DNA from: Deinococcus sp. KSM4-11
Lineage (GTDB): Bacteria > Deinococcota > Deinococci > Deinococcales > Deinococcaceae
DNA: 64,000 nt
NCBI RefSeq assembly: GCF_004801415.1
Contig: NZ_SSNX01000002.1
Location: forward strand, 62,001-126,000
Reading direction: 5' to 3'
Shown here: positions 9,379 through 18,975 of the stretch, one piece after another
Position numbering within the stretch: position 1 is the first letter of the stretch
Layout: each line of letters opens with the position of its first letter
Position numbers and translations under genes: made by a program
The notes under the pieces: generated by a model
What the model saw: the letters and a program-made list of their open reading frames with translations, nothing else
Told to the model about the DNA's origin: nothing
Database searches by the model: none

Positions 9379-12150
9379 GTGACTCCCGCCTTCCCAGCCG
9401 CCGCGGCCACCCTGACCAGCATGGGGGTCGTGCTGCTGGCGGCGCTCGTGCTCGGCGTGCCGGCCTTCGACCGGATCGCGCAGCGCGGACGGGGGCGGCG
9501 GCAGGCGCTCGCCGCCGGGACGATCCTGGCCGGCGGGGTGTGGGGCGTCCAGATGGCCCTGCTCAGTCGGCGGGGCGTGAACCTGCCCGGCATTCACCTC
9601 GCCCTGAGCGGGCTGGCGGCCGTGGCCCTGTGCTGTGGTCTGTTCCTGTGGTACCGGCATTACGCCGCGAACCGGCCCGCCCTGACCTCGACGGGCATGC
9701 TGATCGCGGTGGTGCTGTCGCTGGCCGCCGGCGTGGCCCAGGTTCCCGGCGTGAGTGTCACGTGGGCCGCCGTGGCGGCGCTGCTGGCCGCGAGCGTGGT
9801 GGGCTGGAGTGCGTCGTGGCTCGCCGGACGGGCCAGCCGCGCCAGACCATGGCCCCCGGCCCGGCCGCTGGCACTGATCGCCATGGGGAATGGCCTGCTG
9901 ATCGGTGGCGTGCAACACACCATGCTGCGGTTCCTGCCAGACAGCGCGGCGGCACCCCTCGCGCCCCTCTCACCCATCGGGCTGGCGACCGCCGCCATCA
10001 TCCTGGTCGTCGTCGCCGCCGCGCTGTACAGCGACGTCCAGCTGCGCCGCAGCCACACGCTCGACCGGCTGGCGCAGGAACGCACGGCAGATCTGGCGCG
10101 GGAACGTGACCTGCACGTGGCCCTGCTGGAGAGCCTCAACGATCAGGTCATCGTGTGCGACGCCGACGGACAACTGGTGGGCCACAACGACGGCGCCACC
10201 CGCCTGCACGGCCGCACCCCGCTCGCGACCCTCGCCCCCGACTGGGCGCGCGAATATGGCCTGTACACCCCGGACTTCGCCCGGCACCTCGACCTGCTGG
10301 ACGTTCCTCTGTACCGCGCCCTGTCCGGGGAGGCCGTCCGGGACGCGGTGATCGGCGTGGAGACCGGGGGCGTGCGGCGCGTGATGACCTGCAACGCCAA
10401 TCCCATCCGCGACGCTCAGGGGCAGCGCATCGGCGCGGTCGTCGCCATGAACGACGTCACGGAGCGCGAGCAGGCCCGCGCGGAGCTGCGCCGCACAGCC
10501 GCCCGTCACGCCGAGATCATCAACACGCTCGATGAGGGGCTGCTGCTGCTGGATCTGAATGGGGCCATCCTGACGGTCAACGCCCGCACGCTGGATCTCC
10601 TGCACTGGACCGGCCCCCCGCCGGGTTCGCTCGACGAGTTGACGGGCACGGTCAGCTCGCGCAGCGCCCAGGGCTTCGCGCTCGGGGTGCGCGCGGAGTC
10701 TTTCATGCAGATCATGCAGGGTGCCACCACCGTCACGGAGACCATCACGGAGATCACCCGCCGCGACAGCAGCGTCGTGTGGCTGCGCAGCCGCGCCCAG
10801 GGTCTGTTCCAGGATGGGCAGCTGACCGGCATCCTGTATGTGCTGGCCGACGTGACCGACCGTCAGGAACTGCGGGAAGAACTGCACCGGCTGTCCCGCT
10901 TCGAGGCGCTGACGAACCTGCCCAACCGCCTGCACTTCCAGCATCTGGCCGCCCACTCTCCGGCCACGCCAGAGCGCACTGTGGTCACCGCGCAGTGCGT
11001 GAACATCACGGAACTCCGGCGGCTGGGCCGCGCGCAGCTCGCGGACGCCCTGGCCGTGAGGTTCTCGCGGGAACTCATGGCCGCCTACCCGGACGCGCTG
11101 CAGTTCGGGCAGCTCGACGAACAGACCTTCGTCGCCCTCCTGCCGCACGGCTCCGATGAGCTGCCGGGACGCCTGCTGCACCCGGTGGGCGTGCTGGGTG
11201 AGGAGGTCTTCCCGAAGGTCAAGGCCGGAGCGCGCGCGTGGCCCGACGACACGCCGGTCGAAACCGTTCTCCAGGAGGCCGAGACGGCCCTGCAGGCCGC
11301 CCAGGAAGGCAAGCTCGCGCCGTATGAGGTCACCTACCTGATCGAGCAGCGCCGAACCCTGCGCACCGAGGCCCGCCTGCGCCACGCCCTGAAGTACCTG
11401 CCGTTCACGGTGCAGTACCAGCCGATCGTGAACCTGAACACGGGCGGCATCGTGAAGGCCGAGGCCCTGGTGCGCTGGATCGACGAGGAACTGGGGGTCG
11501 TGCCGCCGGATCAGTTCATTCCGATCGCCGAGCGGCTCGGTCAGGTGCACCGCATCACGGATTTCGTCATCGAGGCGGCGCTGGTCGAGGCGCGCCGCGC
11601 GAGCGGCCTGCTGGGGCGCCCCGTGCGCATCGCCGTGAACCTCTCCCCCACCGAGTTGAACGCCCCGGATTTCATGGACCGCGTCTACACGCTGCTGTCC
11701 GTCCACCCGGACGCGCCGGAGCTGCTGGCCTTCGAGGTGACCGAGGGGGCCGTCCTGAAGAACCTCACGGCCGCCGTCGCGACGCTCACGACCCTGCGGC
11801 AGCTGGGCTTCGGACTCGCCCTGGACGATTTCGGCACCGGCTACTCGGCGCTGGGCATGCTCCAGCACCTGCCGATCCATCACCTCAAGCTCGACCGGAC
11901 GTTCGTGTGGGGCATCGAGGGCAGCGACCGTCAGCAGATCCTGACGCACAGCGTCGTGGAACTGGCCCGCCGGCTGAATATCGACGTGGTCGCCGAGGGC
12001 ATCGAGACCAGCATGCACGACCTGATGCTGCGCGAGATGCACTGCGCCTTCGGACAGGGCTACCTGTACAGCCGGCCGACCGCCCAGCCCGACTGGCAGG
12101 CGCTGGACGGCCACATCGGCCGCCTTGGCAGCGTCGGCCTGGCCGGATAG
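9379..12150 (+). CDS. Membrane PAS - degenerate GGDEF - EAL protein (probable c-di-GMP phosphodiesterase)
   Basis: 923 residues. Residues about 13-218 form roughly seven membrane segments; the spacing and the segment GLLIGGVQHTML suggest a degenerate MHYT-like sensor (tentative). Two PAS regions follow (about 245-360 and 370-495). The GGDEF region (about 500-655) has lost its active site: GQLDEQTF replaces the GGDEF motif. The EAL domain (about 660-905) is intact, with KAEALVRW at 693-700, NLSPTEL, LDDFGTGYS at 815-823 and VVAEGIET. It should therefore degrade rather than make c-di-GMP. GTG start; a TATCGT box lies 9 nt upstream. Confidence 0.88.
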   Translation: MTPAFPAAAATLTSMGVVLLAALVLGVPAFDRIAQRGRGRRQALAAGTILAGGVWGVQMALLSRRGVNLPGIHLALSGLAAVALCCGLFLWYRHYAANRPALTSTGMLIAVVLSLAAGVAQVPGVSVTWAAVAALLAASVVGWSASWLAGRASRARPWPPARPLALIAMGNGLLIGGVQHTMLRFLPDSAAAPLAPLSPIGLATAAIILVVVAAALYSDVQLRRSHTLDRLAQERTADLARERDLHVALLESLNDQVIVCDADGQLVGHNDGATRLHGRTPLATLAPDWAREYGLYTPDFARHLDLLDVPLYRALSGEAVRDAVIGVETGGVRRVMTCNANPIRDAQGQRIGAVVAMNDVTEREQARAELRRTAARHAEIINTLDEGLLLLDLNGAILTVNARTLDLLHWTGPPPGSLDELTGTVSSRSAQGFALGVRAESFMQIMQGATTVTETITEITRRDSSVVWLRSRAQGLFQDGQLTGILYVLADVTDRQELREELHRLSRFEALTNLPNRLHFQHLAAHSPATPERTVVTAQCVNITELRRLGRAQLADALAVRFSRELMAAYPDALQFGQLDEQTFVALLPHGSDELPGRLLHPVGVLGEEVFPKVKAGARAWPDDTPVETVLQEAETALQAAQEGKLAPYEVTYLIEQRRTLRTEARLRHALKYLPFTVQYQPIVNLNTGGIVKAEALVRWIDEELGVVPPDQFIPIAERLGQVHRITDFVIEAALVEARRASGLLGRPVRIAVNLSPTELNAPDFMDRVYTLLSVHPDAPELLAFEVTEGAVLKNLTAAVATLTTLRQLGFGLALDDFGTGYSALGMLQHLPIHHLKLDRTFVWGIEGSDRQQILTHSVVELARRLNIDVVAEGIETSMHDLMLREMHCAFGQGYLYSRPTAQPDWQALDGHIGRLGSVGLAG

Positions 12151-12164
12151 GGCGGTTGAGCCGG

Positions 12165-12188
12165 GCGCCGATCTACTCGGATCGGCGC
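12165..12188 (+). terminator. Perfect 9-bp hairpin after the EAL gene
   Basis: GCGCCGATC (12165-12173), 6-nt loop, GATCGGCGC (12180-12188), starting 14 nt after the stop of the EAL gene. No T-run follows, so it would be a non-canonical terminator or a 3'-end stabiliser. Confidence 0.5.
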
Positions 12189-12465
12189 AACGGCGCCGTC
12201 GGCTGACCCGCCCGTTACCCCCCGGCCAGCACAATCGGGGAGGAAGGAGGGAGCCGGGCGCCCGAGCAGCGCCTGAATGAGGACGCTGGTGGTGAGATCC
12301 GGGGGGATCACGCGCCACGCCGCAGCAGCAGGTTGACCACACGAGCCGGATAGCACGAGTCCACCGCCGGATCGCGCCGCCGAAGCGGCGCTCCGCCCTC
12401 GCCTGTGCCGGCAGGAGGGCGTGACGTGAGGCGGGCGGGATCACCAGGGATTTCTGGAGTGAACC
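12189..12465. other. Intergenic region before the papain-like gene
   Basis: No coding sequence recognised. It contains a second tight hairpin, GCGCCGC-CGAA-GCGGCGC at 12374-12391, about 75 nt before the next start, so the downstream gene probably has a structured 5' leader. A GGAG Shine-Dalgarno site at 12456-12459 serves the ATG at 12466. No promoter could be assigned with confidence. Confidence 0.4.
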
Positions 12466-15102
12466 ATGAATGTGATCAGACGAACAGGCCTGCTGGCGCT
12501 GCTGGTGGCCCTCACTGCGTGTTCGGGACCGTCGTCCACGACGCCGCCGGATCCCACGCTCTACACCGAACCGAACGCCTGGACGGGCAGCATGCCGGAC
12601 GGGGCCGAGCAGCTCAGCCCGCAGGAGTTCCAGGCCCGCGTGGCCTCCGGGGACCTGACCGTGGTCTCGACGGCCAGTCTGGCGGCGCAGGCGAAGGCGC
12701 GGCAGGATCAGTTCGACCAGGATCGCTCGTTCCTGCAGGGCCTCTCCAGCAAGAGTCCGTATGAGACGGCGCTCCTCACTGCGGCCAGCGGAGTGCAGGA
12801 CGCGGGAGGAGACCAGCAGGCCACCCTGCCGGGCGGGCAGACGGTCACGCTCAATGGGATCGCCACGCAGCTGCGCGACGCGGCCGACGCCGAACGCCTC
12901 GCGGCCAGCTCGGCCAACGCCCTGAGGGACTACGCCGTGTCGTACAGTCTGATGCCCGCCGCCTTGCAGGCCAGGGCGGCGAGTCCGTCCAGCCTGCAGG
13001 GCCAGCCGGCGTCGCAGGTGCGGGCCGCGCTGGGCCACCTGAATGGCCTGCTCGGCAGCGTGCCGAACCTGGGCCGCGTGCGGCTGGATCCGGCGGGCCG
13101 CCTGAGCCCCCAGGGCACGCTCAATGCTGGGAATGGCAGCGACAACAACGGGCCGTGCAGCTCGCCGGGCGGCATCGGAGCGAGCTTCTGGTATCCCCTG
13201 AAGAACTTCCTCTCGCCCATCAAGGACCAGGGGTCACGGGGCACGTGCTGGGCGTTTGCCGCCGTGGCCGCGCTGGACAGCCGCGAGGCCGTGCAGAACG
13301 GCTCGGCGACCAACCTGTCTGAGCAGTTCCTGGTCAACAAGGTCAAACAGGACTGGGACAAGGACAACTACGTGGACGGGTACTGGTCGGAGAACGCCCT
13401 GAACCTCGCCACGGACAAGGGGCAGGCGCTGCTGGGCGAGGGCGGCTGGACGTACAACCGTTCGCCCAACCGCCCGGAGTACAAGGCCGGAGACAGCGAC
13501 TCGTATGCCCACTCCTGCGACAACTACACCGGCACGTGCTCGGATTCCTCGCACCAGAGCCGCGAGAGCTGCACGTCCGTGGTCTTCACGTTCTGCGCGT
13601 ACAACGGTGTGCGCTTCGACGGCCCCGGGGTGCATGCCAACCACACGGTGCAGGCCTGGAAGAGCGGCGACACCTTCGACCTCAACCGCTACGTGGCCCT
13701 GATGGCCGACGGCCACGCGCTGCTGGCCAGCTTCACGGTGTACCGGGGCTTCATGGACGACGCGGCGAGCGGCCAGGGCTACGTCACGAACTTCAGCGCC
13801 ACCAAGCTGGAGGGCGGCAAGGACGTCAAGGGCTCGTACGGCGGGCACGCCGTGCTGATCGTCGGGTACATCGACAACACCTCGATCAGCGCCAATCCGC
13901 TGCTGGGGGGCGTTCCACTGGCGCCGGGAGGCGGCGGGTACTTCATCGTGAAGAACTCCTGGGGCTGCAACGTCGCGGACGCCGGGTACTGGTACGTGCC
14001 GGTGGAGTACGTCAAGCAGTACTTCAACCGCCTGAGCTACCTGGACTTCGACGCGAGGCGCTCGGACGCCTGGACGCGCGAGCAGGCCACGCCGGGCGGC
14101 GCGGCGAACATCGCGATCACCACCAACCCGGCCCGCGCCGACCTGCGCGTGCAGACCGACGTGTCGCAGTGGTTCAAGGTCTCGCAGGCGGTGGGCGCGG
14201 CCATCAGCCTGACCGTCACCACGGACCGCGGTGAACCTATTTACTCCGGCCCGTGGAACAGCGGTCCCTTCGGCCAGAACCTGTACTACACCTTCACGTC
14301 GGCCGGAAGCCGCACCATGACCCTCGTGGCGCACACCGGCGCGACCGACACGCGCGCCACGCTGGTCGTGAACGTCGTGAACACGCCGCCCACCCTGACC
14401 CTGCAGGCGGCGGGCAGTCCGCACCAGGGTGAGCCGTACCCGATCGCCGCGCTGATCAAGGACATCAACGAACCCGACAGCACGGTCGTATGCGCGAATA
14501 CCACGTGGGCGGTCGACGCTCCGGATACGCTCAGCGGCGCGACCGGGTGCAATCAGAAGGTCACCTTCGGCACGACCGGCAGCCGGCAGGTTCGCGTGAC
14601 CACGACGGACCGTGACGGTGCGGGCGCCTCGCAGACCCTGACCCTGACGGTGCTGCCGCCGTCCGAGAATCCCTACCCCCGCGTCCTGAGCGCCGGCGTG
14701 TACGCGCATGATTTCCACAGCAGCGGCGCGATCCGTGGCTGCTATGACACCGCCGTCTCCAATGGAACGACCATCATCCTGGCCCAGACCGGCTGCACCT
14801 TCGGCATCGGCGCGCCGCCCCAGCGGTACTCGGCGCAGGTGCAGGTAGAGAATCCCCAGAACGAGGCCCTGACCTACGACTGGACGCTGTACATCACAGA
14901 CGAACGGGGCGAATCGGTGCTGTACCGCACGCTGGCCTCCGGAAGCTCGACCTTCCCGCTGCACAACTATGCGAACGCCGTCGAGGTCACGCAGCCGTGC
15001 CGGATCACGGTGCGGGTGAACGCCCCGGATCCGGCCCGCAGCAAAGGGCCGACGACGGTGTGGACTGGACAGTGCACCTACGATGCGGTGCAGATCAACT
15101 GA
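12466..15102 (+). CDS. Papain-family (C1) cysteine peptidase lipoprotein with C-terminal Ig-like repeats
   Basis: 878 residues. The lipobox LTAC (Cys19) predicts a lipid-anchored exported protein. Residues about 20-235 form a propeptide-like region rich in Ala, Ser and Gln. The C1 catalytic set is complete: oxyanion Gln255 (KDQGSRG), nucleophile Cys261 (TCWAFA), His461 (GGHAVLIVGY) and Asn497 (KNSWG). After about residue 535 come beta-rich Ig/PKD-like modules and an extra C-terminal domain with several Cys. Much larger than a papain (about 220 residues for the catalytic domain). It probably digests protein outside the membrane, consistent with the peptide importers upstream, but it is a separate transcription unit. 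Confidence 0.88.
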   Translation: MNVIRRTGLLALLVALTACSGPSSTTPPDPTLYTEPNAWTGSMPDGAEQLSPQEFQARVASGDLTVVSTASLAAQAKARQDQFDQDRSFLQGLSSKSPYETALLTAASGVQDAGGDQQATLPGGQTVTLNGIATQLRDAADAERLAASSANALRDYAVSYSLMPAALQARAASPSSLQGQPASQVRAALGHLNGLLGSVPNLGRVRLDPAGRLSPQGTLNAGNGSDNNGPCSSPGGIGASFWYPLKNFLSPIKDQGSRGTCWAFAAVAALDSREAVQNGSATNLSEQFLVNKVKQDWDKDNYVDGYWSENALNLATDKGQALLGEGGWTYNRSPNRPEYKAGDSDSYAHSCDNYTGTCSDSSHQSRESCTSVVFTFCAYNGVRFDGPGVHANHTVQAWKSGDTFDLNRYVALMADGHALLASFTVYRGFMDDAASGQGYVTNFSATKLEGGKDVKGSYGGHAVLIVGYIDNTSISANPLLGGVPLAPGGGGYFIVKNSWGCNVADAGYWYVPVEYVKQYFNRLSYLDFDARRSDAWTREQATPGGAANIAITTNPARADLRVQTDVSQWFKVSQAVGAAISLTVTTDRGEPIYSGPWNSGPFGQNLYYTFTSAGSRTMTLVAHTGATDTRATLVVNVVNTPPTLTLQAAGSPHQGEPYPIAALIKDINEPDSTVVCANTTWAVDAPDTLSGATGCNQKVTFGTTGSRQVRVTTTDRDGAGASQTLTLTVLPPSENPYPRVLSAGVYAHDFHSSGAIRGCYDTAVSNGTTIILAQTGCTFGIGAPPQRYSAQVQVENPQNEALTYDWTLYITDERGESVLYRTLASGSSTFPLHNYANAVEVTQPCRITVRVNAPDPARSKGPTTVWTGQCTYDAVQIN

Positions 15103-15112
15103 TCTGTAGCGT

Positions 15113-15147
15113 CCGGGGCGGCGCGGCCAGTGGACCGCCCGCCCCGG
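15113..15147 (+). terminator. GC-rich hairpin after the peptidase gene
   Basis: CCGGGGCG (15113-15120) pairs with CGCCCCGG (15140-15147), loop 19 nt with further internal pairing, 10 nt after the peptidase stop and before the next gene's Shine-Dalgarno site. It ends in a short T-containing stretch (TCATTCGATT). Confidence 0.5.
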
Positions 15148-15185
15148 TCATTCGATTCCACCTGCGGTACGCCCAAGGAGACCCC

Positions 15186-15866
15186 ATGTCCATCCGATCC
15201 ATCGCCGGCCTGACCCTCGCCGCCCTCTGCACGCTGGCCCTGGCAGCCGGCACCCAGTACGCCGTCATCGTGGGCGGGCAGGTCGCGCCGGATCAGGCGA
15301 TCGTCGTGAACGGCAAGACGTACGTCCCCCTGTCGGCCCTGAAGCTGCTCGGAGTGGCGTCCAGTCTCAAGGGCACCACCCTGACGCTGGGCACCCAGGC
15401 GGCGGCCACGCCAGGCGGAGCGAACCAGCGCGCGTCGCTGGAGGGCTGCATCGGCGACACCCTGTTCAACGGCGTGTGGCGCCTGACCGTGAAATCCGTG
15501 CAGCCCATCACGCGGTACAACGGCCAGCAGAAGGGGTACAGCCTGAACCTGGAGTGGAAGAACGGCACCGCGAAGACCATCGACGCCCTGAACACGGGCG
15601 TCAAGACGCTGACCCTGGTGCTCGCGGACGGCAGCACGCTCACCTCCGAGGAGTACCAGAACGTGACGCTCAAGTCCCTGCCCCAGGCGGCGGGCACCAC
15701 CCTGACCCTGCCGTTCTACGCCGATTCGGCCACCTCGGCGAAGGGGCTGGCGGCGGCGTCGAAGTTCCTGGTCGAGATCAACGCGGCCGGTGCGGCGCCC
15801 TCGGGCGTGGCGTACACGTCGCCCACCCCGAGCTTCCGGGTGAAACTCGACTGCACCAAGAGCTGA
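15186..15866 (+). CDS. Secreted protein with copper-amine-oxidase-N-like domain
   Basis: 226 residues. N-terminal signal peptide (SIAGLTLAALCTLALAAG). Residues about 25-60 (VVNGKTYVPLSALKLLGV) match the small 'copper amine oxidase N-terminal-like' stalk domain often found in secreted Gram-positive and Deinococcus proteins; it is a non-catalytic, probably wall- or ligand-binding fold. The remainder is a beta-rich DUF-like domain with Cys residues near 93 and 224 that could pair. ATG preceded by AAGGAG at 15176-15181; the longer in-frame ATG at 14997 lies inside the peptidase gene and is rejected. The function is not known. Confidence 0.75.
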   Translation: MSIRSIAGLTLAALCTLALAAGTQYAVIVGGQVAPDQAIVVNGKTYVPLSALKLLGVASSLKGTTLTLGTQAAATPGGANQRASLEGCIGDTLFNGVWRLTVKSVQPITRYNGQQKGYSLNLEWKNGTAKTIDALNTGVKTLTLVLADGSTLTSEEYQNVTLKSLPQAAGTTLTLPFYADSATSAKGLAAASKFLVEINAAGAAPSGVAYTSPTPSFRVKLDCTKS

Positions 15867-15953
15867 TCCGGGAGCCCCTCCTGCTGACTGTGCTGTCGAG
15901 TCGGGTCAGCCTGGCGGCGAGCGACCGGGCGGCCCACGGGCCACGCCAAGCTG

Positions 15954-17098
15954 TCACCATTCGGCGACGCTGCCGTCGGCGTGCCGCCACAGCGGGTTGC
16001 GCCAGCGGTGGCCCACGCTGGCCTGCTCGCGGACGTGCGGCTCGTTCACCTCGATGCCCAGCCCCACCCCCTGCGGAATGGCCACGGAGCCGCCTTCGTA
16101 GGCGAACACACCCTTGTCGGTCACGTAATCCAGCAGGTCGCTGCCCTGGTTGTAGTGGATGCCGAGGCTCTGTTCCTGGATGGCGGCGTTGTGCGCCACC
16201 GCGTCAATCTGTAAGCACGCGGCCAGCGCGATCGGCCCGAGTGGGCAGTGCGGCGCGAGGGCCACGTCGTACGCCTCGGCCATGGCGGCGATCTTGCGGA
16301 CTTCCGTGATGCCTCCCGCATGCGACAGGTCCGGTTGCAGGATGTCCGCGAGCCCCTCGTGCAGCACGGTCTTGAACTCCCAGCGGGAATAGAGGCGTTC
16401 GCCCAGCGCGATGGGCGTCGTGGTGACGCGCCGCACCTCGCGCAGCGCCTCGACGTTCTCGCTGAGCACCGGTTCCTCGATGAACAGCAGGCGCATGGCG
16501 TCGAGCTCGCGGGCCAGGACGCGGGCCATGGGCAGATGCACCCGCCCATGGAAGTCCACAGCGATCCCGAAATCCGGGCCGGTCGCGTCGCGTACGGCCT
16601 GCACTCGGGCCAGCACGGCGTCGAGCTTGGACGGCACGTCGAGGTAGCTCAGTTCCTCGGTGGCATTCATCTTGATGGCCGTGAAGCCGGCCCCGTGCGC
16701 GGCGCGGGCGGCCTGCGCCACGTCGTCCGGGCGGTCGCCGCCGATCCACGAGTACACGCGCATGCGGTCGCGCACGGGGCCGCCCAGCAACTGGTGCACC
16801 GGCGCGCCGAGCACGCGACCCTTGATGTCCCACAGCGCCTGGTCGATCCCGGCAATGGCGCTCATGAACACCGCGCCACCCCGGTAGAAGCCGCCCCGGT
16901 GCATGACCTGCCACAGGTCCTCGATGCGCGCCGGATCCTGTCCGACGAGCAGATCCGCGAGTTCCTGTACGGCGGCCTGCACGGTGTGCGCACGGCCTTC
17001 CACGACGGGTTCGCCCCAGCCGCTCACGCCTTCATCTGTCTCGATCTTCAGGAACAGCCAGCGGGGCGGCACGACGAACGTTTCCAGGCGCGTGATCT

Positions 17099-17102
<4 letters not shown>
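15954..17102 (-). CDS. dgoD: D-galactonate dehydratase
   Basis: 382 residues of the enolase superfamily (mandelate racemase/muconate lactonizing subgroup); converts D-galactonate to 2-keto-3-deoxy-galactonate with Mg2+. Features: KMNATEEL motif in the barrel, metal ligands of the series Asp (DFHGR), Glu (IEEPV) and Glu (GERLYSRW), and the catalytic His in APHCPLGP. The match to galactonate dehydratase along its whole length is strong ([20 protein letters not shown] start, YWRDHGS-like C-terminus altered). Its ATG overlaps the stop of the aldolase (ATGA), so the two are coupled. Third enzyme in gene order and first in the pathway. Confidence 0.92.
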
Positions 17103-17734
<632 letters not shown>

Positions 17735-17822
17735 GGGGGTCTCCTTGGGTCGCCCGGGGGGTGGCTGGGCCGACCGAGTCATGGGCCACGGTCGAAGGGG
17801 TGACCCGGCCTCCAGCATGGGT

Positions 17823-18773
17823 TCAGCGGCGCGGTTCACCCTGTTCACCGCCCACCAGCACCGCCTGCACGTCGGCCTCACTGGCGCGGAACCGGTCCCC
17901 CGGCAGGGTGGTCTTCAGCGCGGCACACGCGGACGCGTAGCGCAGGGCGTCGGCGGGCGCGGCGCCCTTCAGCCAGGCGTGCAGGAACCCCCCGGCGAAG
18001 GTGTCCCCCCGTCCGACGCGGCCCGGCCCGGTCGCCTGGAAGGCGGGCTGCGTGACCACCTCGCCGCCGTTCAGGTGCGCCTCGCTGCCCTGAGCGCCGC
18101 GCGTGACCACGATGAGCGCGTGCGGATTCAAGTCGCGCAGGCCGGCCACGCCGCCCAGCAAGGGTGCGTCTCGCGCGGCCGTGAAGATCACGTCGGCCCG
18201 GGCAGCGGCCGGGCCGTAGGTCGCGGGGGCAGCGGCGTCGGCGAGCAGCAGGCGGCGGTGGTTCACGTCAAAGGACACGAGGGTGCCCTGGGCGCGGGCG
18301 TGGTCGATGAGCGCCAGGGCCAGGTCTCGCGGTCCATCGCCGAGTGCCAGACTGATGCCGCTCACGTGAAGCGCCGCGCGGCCCTCCAGCCAGCGGGGAT
18401 CCAGGTGAGCGGCGCTGAGGGCCTGGAATGCCGTGCCGCTGCGGTCGTACGCGGCGCGGCTGGGGCGGGGGGCGTGATGATCCTCGAGGTACAGCGTGCC
18501 CAGGCGGCCCGGCAGGCTCAGGCTGTCGTCCGTCACGCCGAGCGACGCGATCCAGGTTCTCGCCCAGTCTCCCAGCGGCCCCGGAGGCAGCGCCCCCACC
18601 CACGCGGCGGGACGGCCCAGCGCCCGCACGGCCGTGGCCACGTTCAGTTCCGCCCCGGCGCAGTCGGCATTCAGGGAGGTCATGTCCTCCAGCCGATGGG
18701 TGGGCGGCAGCGTGAACTTGAGCAGGGCTTCTCCAAAGCCGAGCACCGAACCGTCGGTGGGCCGTGGGATCAT
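17823..18773 (-). CDS. kdgK: PfkB-family 2-keto-3-deoxy-galactonate/gluconate kinase
   Basis: 316 residues, ribokinase (PfkB) fold. GFGEALLKF at the N-terminus and GRVGRGDTFAGGF (251-263) with catalytic Asp257 are the two PfkB signatures; the canonical DTTGAGD is varied here to GRVGRGD. It should phosphorylate 2-keto-3-deoxy-galactonate to KDPGal, between the dehydratase and the aldolase encoded downstream. Note that E. coli DgoK belongs to a different fold, so this is a KdgK-type replacement. No good Shine-Dalgarno site precedes the ATG. First gene of the operon, divergent from the histidine kinase. Confidence 0.85.
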   Translation of the reverse strand: MIPRPTDGSVLGFGEALLKFTLPPTHRLEDMTSLNADCAGAELNVATAVRALGRPAAWVGALPPGPLGDWARTWIASLGVTDDSLSLPGRLGTLYLEDHHAPRPSRAAYDRSGTAFQALSAAHLDPRWLEGRAALHVSGISLALGDGPRDLALALIDHARAQGTLVSFDVNHRRLLLADAAAPATYGPAAARADVIFTAARDAPLLGGVAGLRDLNPHALIVVTRGAQGSEAHLNGGEVVTQPAFQATGPGRVGRGDTFAGGFLHAWLKGAAPADALRYASACAALKTTLPGDRFRASEADVQAVLVGGEQGEPRR

Positions 18774-18963
18774 CCGCCGTGTCCAGCGCGGGTCAGGAGG
18801 AAGCCGCCGGGCAGCAGCGGGGCGGGGTGGCCGGCAACGGGTGGATCCACGCCGGCCATCATTTCACGCGGCCGCAGCCGGGCGTGGGCGCCAGGATGGA
18901 GTCGAGGCGGGCCGGAGGCGATGACGCCACAGGACGTCCGGGGATGGTCCATCCACGGGCCCG

Positions 18964-18969
18964 TATCAT
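18964..18969 (+). promoter_or_regulatory. Leaderless -10 box of the histidine kinase gene
   Basis: TATCAT, then 6 nt (GCCCGC), then the ATG; no Shine-Dalgarno sequence. Same geometry as at 27950, 31564, 34400, 43060, 45359, 46575, 52522 and 63083. Confidence 0.55.
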
Positions 18970-18975
18970 GCCCGC

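Noticed and set aside
9970..13038. 1022-residue open frame on the minus strand
   Set aside because: It runs antisense through the EAL and peptidase genes, is Arg/Gln/His-rich as expected for a shadow frame in GC-rich DNA, and has no domain.
15867..15953. Terminator between the convergent secreted-protein and dgoD genes
   Set aside because: Only a 5-bp GGCCC-AC-GGGCC stem is present, too weak to call.
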